From Acidobacteriaceae bacterium UBA1307 (GTDB lineage Bacteria > Acidobacteriota > Terriglobia > Terriglobales > Acidobacteriaceae): DNA of 15,617 nt. Below the pieces are notes generated by a model, which saw nothing but the letters and a program-made list of their open reading frames with translations, searched no databases and was not told where the DNA came from. A program made the translations under genes and the position numbers. Each line of letters opens with the position of its first letter. Position 1 is the first letter of the stretch. This document shows, in pieces, positions 14,268 through 15,617 of the stretch. The DNA is taken from contig DBTV01000052.1 in NCBI GenBank assembly GCA_002307235.1, forward strand, positions 27,814 through 43,430, given 5' to 3'.

Positions 14268-14486
14268 ATGGCTCGTTTGGAATTGTTGTCCGAGGTCGCG
14301 CTGCTCAAGGATCTGCCCGAGAGCGGGCTGGTGCGCGGGCAGGTTGGGACGGTGGTCGAACGGCTTGCCGACGATGCGGTCGAGGTCGAGTTTTGCGACA
14401 ACGAGGGACGCACGTATGCCATCGCCGCGCTGAAGATGGACGATCTGGTGCCGCTCCATCGCGCGCCGCTTGAGCAGGTAGCCTAA
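14268..14486 (+). CDS. DUF4926-like small protein (72 aa)
   Basis: The start is ATG 14268, with GAGG (14259-14262) five bases ahead. The sequence L-EVALLKDLPESGLVRGQVGTVVERLADDAVEVEFCDNEGRTYAIAALKMDDLVPL follows the DUF4926 pattern: a leading DLPE-GL-RG-VGTVVE block, a central VEFCD-EGRT, and a hydrophobic end. It is read as a small all-beta domain of unknown function. It is the second gene of the operon with the DUF6883-like gene and is followed by a strong hairpin that ends the unit. Partnership with the first gene, for instance as antitoxin or modulator, is a hypothesis. Confidence 0.75.
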   Translation: MARLELLSEVALLKDLPESGLVRGQVGTVVERLADDAVEVEFCDNEGRTYAIAALKMDDLVPLHRAPLEQVA

Positions 14487-14498
14487 AAATCTGTGTTG

Positions 14499-14545
14499 CA
14501 AAAAGAACACTCCAGCCACGAGGAATGGCTGGAGTGTTCTTTTTG
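14499..14545. terminator. Bidirectional intrinsic terminator between the small operon and aconitase
   Basis: A perfect 20-bp stem (14499-14518 with 14526-14545) with a 7-nt loop CGAGGAA, with A-run on the left arm and T-run on the right. It works for both the plus-strand operon (stop 14486) and the minus-strand aconitase gene (stop 14574). Confidence 0.9.
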
Positions 14546-14573
14546 TGCAAGTGGTTGACCGTGCAGCAGGTGC

Positions 14574-15617
14574 CTACTTACTCGCCAACTGCCGCAGCAC
14601 GTAGAGCAGGATGCCGCCGTGCTCGTAGTACTCGATCTCCTGCGGGGTGTCGATGCGGACGGCGGCGGCAAAATCTTTCTTGCGGCCATCGGCGCTGGTG
14701 GCGGTCACGGTCAGGGTACGACCGTTCGTGAATTTTTCCTTGAGCAAGGTCGTCAGTTCGGGGAAGGAGAAGAGCTCTTCGCCGGTGAGGCCGAGCGAGG
14801 CAACGGTTTCGCCCGCCGCGAATTGCAGCGGAAGAATGCCCATGCCCACCAGATTCGAGCGATGGATGCGCTCGAAGCTTTCGGCGATGACGGCGCGGAC
14901 GCCGAGCAGCTTCGGTCCCTTGGCGGCCCAGTCGCGCGAACTGCCCGCGCCGTACTCCTTGCCGGCCAGCACGATCAGCGGGGTCTTGCGTTCGGCGTAG
15001 GCAACGCTGGCCTCGAAGATCGACATCGTGGTGCCTTCGGGCAGCAGACGCGTGACGCCGCCCTCGGTGCCCGGTGCGAGCCGGTTGCGCAGCCGCACGT
15101 TGGCGAAGGTGCCGCGCACCATCACCTCGTGGTTGCCGCGGCGCGAGCCGTAGCTGTTGAACTCCGTGGCTGGCACGCCGTTTTCGCTCAGATATTTTCC
15201 GGCCGGGCTGGTGGCCTTGATGGAACCCGCGGGCGAAATGTGGTCGGTGGTTACCGAGTCGCCAAGGACGGCGAGCACGCGCGCGTTCTCGATCTCCGCG
15301 ACCGGCGCGGGCGTCAGCGCCATGCCGTCGAAGTAGGGTGCCTGGCGGATGTAGGTCGAGTCCGGCTCCCACTGGTAGACGTCGCCGGTGGGGAACTTTA
15401 AGCCTTGCCAGTTGGCGTCGCCGAGGGCCACGTTGGCGTACTCGTTGCGGAAGCCTTCGCTCGAAACGCCCGCGTCGATGGCAGCGGCGACCTCGGCCTG
15501 CGTCGGCCAGATGTCTTTGAGGTAGACCGGTGCGCCGTTCGTGTCGTTGCCGAGCGGCTCGGTCTCGAAGTTATGGCCGATGCGCCCGGCGAGCGCGTAG
15601 GCGACGACCAGCGGCGG
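14574..15617 (-). CDS. acnA: Aconitate hydratase, C-terminal part (5' end beyond the window)
   Basis: Interconverts citrate and isocitrate in the TCA cycle and glyoxylate cycle. The frame stays open to the right edge, so only the C-terminal 347 residues are visible. They include the swivel domain: VLGDSVTTDHISPAGSIKATSPAGKYL, EFNSYGSRRGNHEVMVRGTFANVRLRN, IVLAGKEYGAGSSRDWAAKGPKLLGVRAVIAESFERIHRSNLVGMGILPLQF. The upstream visible part NGAPVYLKDIWPTQAEVAA and GVSSEGFRNEYANVALGD follows AcnA-type enzymes. The Fe-S cysteines lie outside the window, so none is seen here. The length and order match AcnA rather than AcnB, in which the swivel domain is N-terminal. The 3' end is terminated by the shared hairpin at 14499-14545. 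Confidence 0.95.
   Translation of the reverse strand, partial: PPLVVAYALAGRIGHNFETEPLGNDTNGAPVYLKDIWPTQAEVAAAIDAGVSSEGFRNEYANVALGDANWQGLKFPTGDVYQWEPDSTYIRQAPYFDGMALTPAPVAEIENARVLAVLGDSVTTDHISPAGSIKATSPAGKYLSENGVPATEFNSYGSRRGNHEVMVRGTFANVRLRNRLAPGTEGGVTRLLPEGTTMSIFEASVAYAERKTPLIVLAGKEYGAGSSRDWAAKGPKLLGVRAVIAESFERIHRSNLVGMGILPLQFAAGETVASLGLTGEELFSFPELTTLLKEKFTNGRTLTVTATSADGRKKDFAAAVRIDTPQEIEYYEHGGILLYVLRQLASK

Overview
The window looks like chromosomal DNA from a GC-rich, free-living Gram-negative-type bacterium. An acidobacterium of the Terriglobales/Acidobacteriaceae type is my best guess. The basis is codon use, a TonB-like protein with a cytoplasmic extension and a proline/glutamine linker, a Tat-exported GH28 enzyme, and paired small DUF6883/DUF4926-type genes. 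This is inference: there is no rRNA or marker search behind it. I see no tRNA, rRNA, CRISPR array, transposase or phage gene.

Left part (1-3270): the 3' part of a YdjM-like metal-dependent membrane hydrolase; a small DUF6580-like integral membrane protein, preceded by a 14-bp palindrome, a promoter and a structured leader; a clear intrinsic terminator; then a compositionally AT-rich stretch carrying a polytopic membrane protein of unknown function (call it paralog A).

Centre (3368-9330): a Tat-exported GH28 pectinase-type enzyme, then a LysR regulator and a YnfM-type MFS exporter transcribed divergently from a 62-bp region with a palindrome. The pair matches the ynfL/ynfM arrangement of E. 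coli. Paralog B follows on the minus strand; it is clearly homologous to paralog A and overlaps the exporter gene tail to tail by 73 bp. Next comes a minus-strand VTT/DedA-like (YqaA type) membrane protein with a TTG start.

Right part (9376-15617): a TonB-like protein with a strong UUCG-loop terminator; a gene-free stretch containing an AT-rich 118-bp unit bounded by 19-nt inverted repeats; a YihY/BrkB family membrane protein; pyruvate kinase with an unusual basic C-terminal tail containing an AT-hook-like core; a two-gene DUF6883/DUF4926-type operon; a bidirectional terminator; and the C-terminal 347 residues of aconitase on the minus strand. Pyruvate kinase and aconitase are core carbon metabolism and anchor this as chromosome.

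Most genes appear to be single transcription units with their own promoters. Several putative promoters have an extended -10 of the form TGC-TANNNT. No complete new defence or biosynthetic system is visible. The most worthwhile leads are the two membrane paralogs with matching promoter blocks, the inverted-repeat unit, the pyruvate kinase tail, the structured leader of the DUF6580-like gene, and the small two-gene operon.
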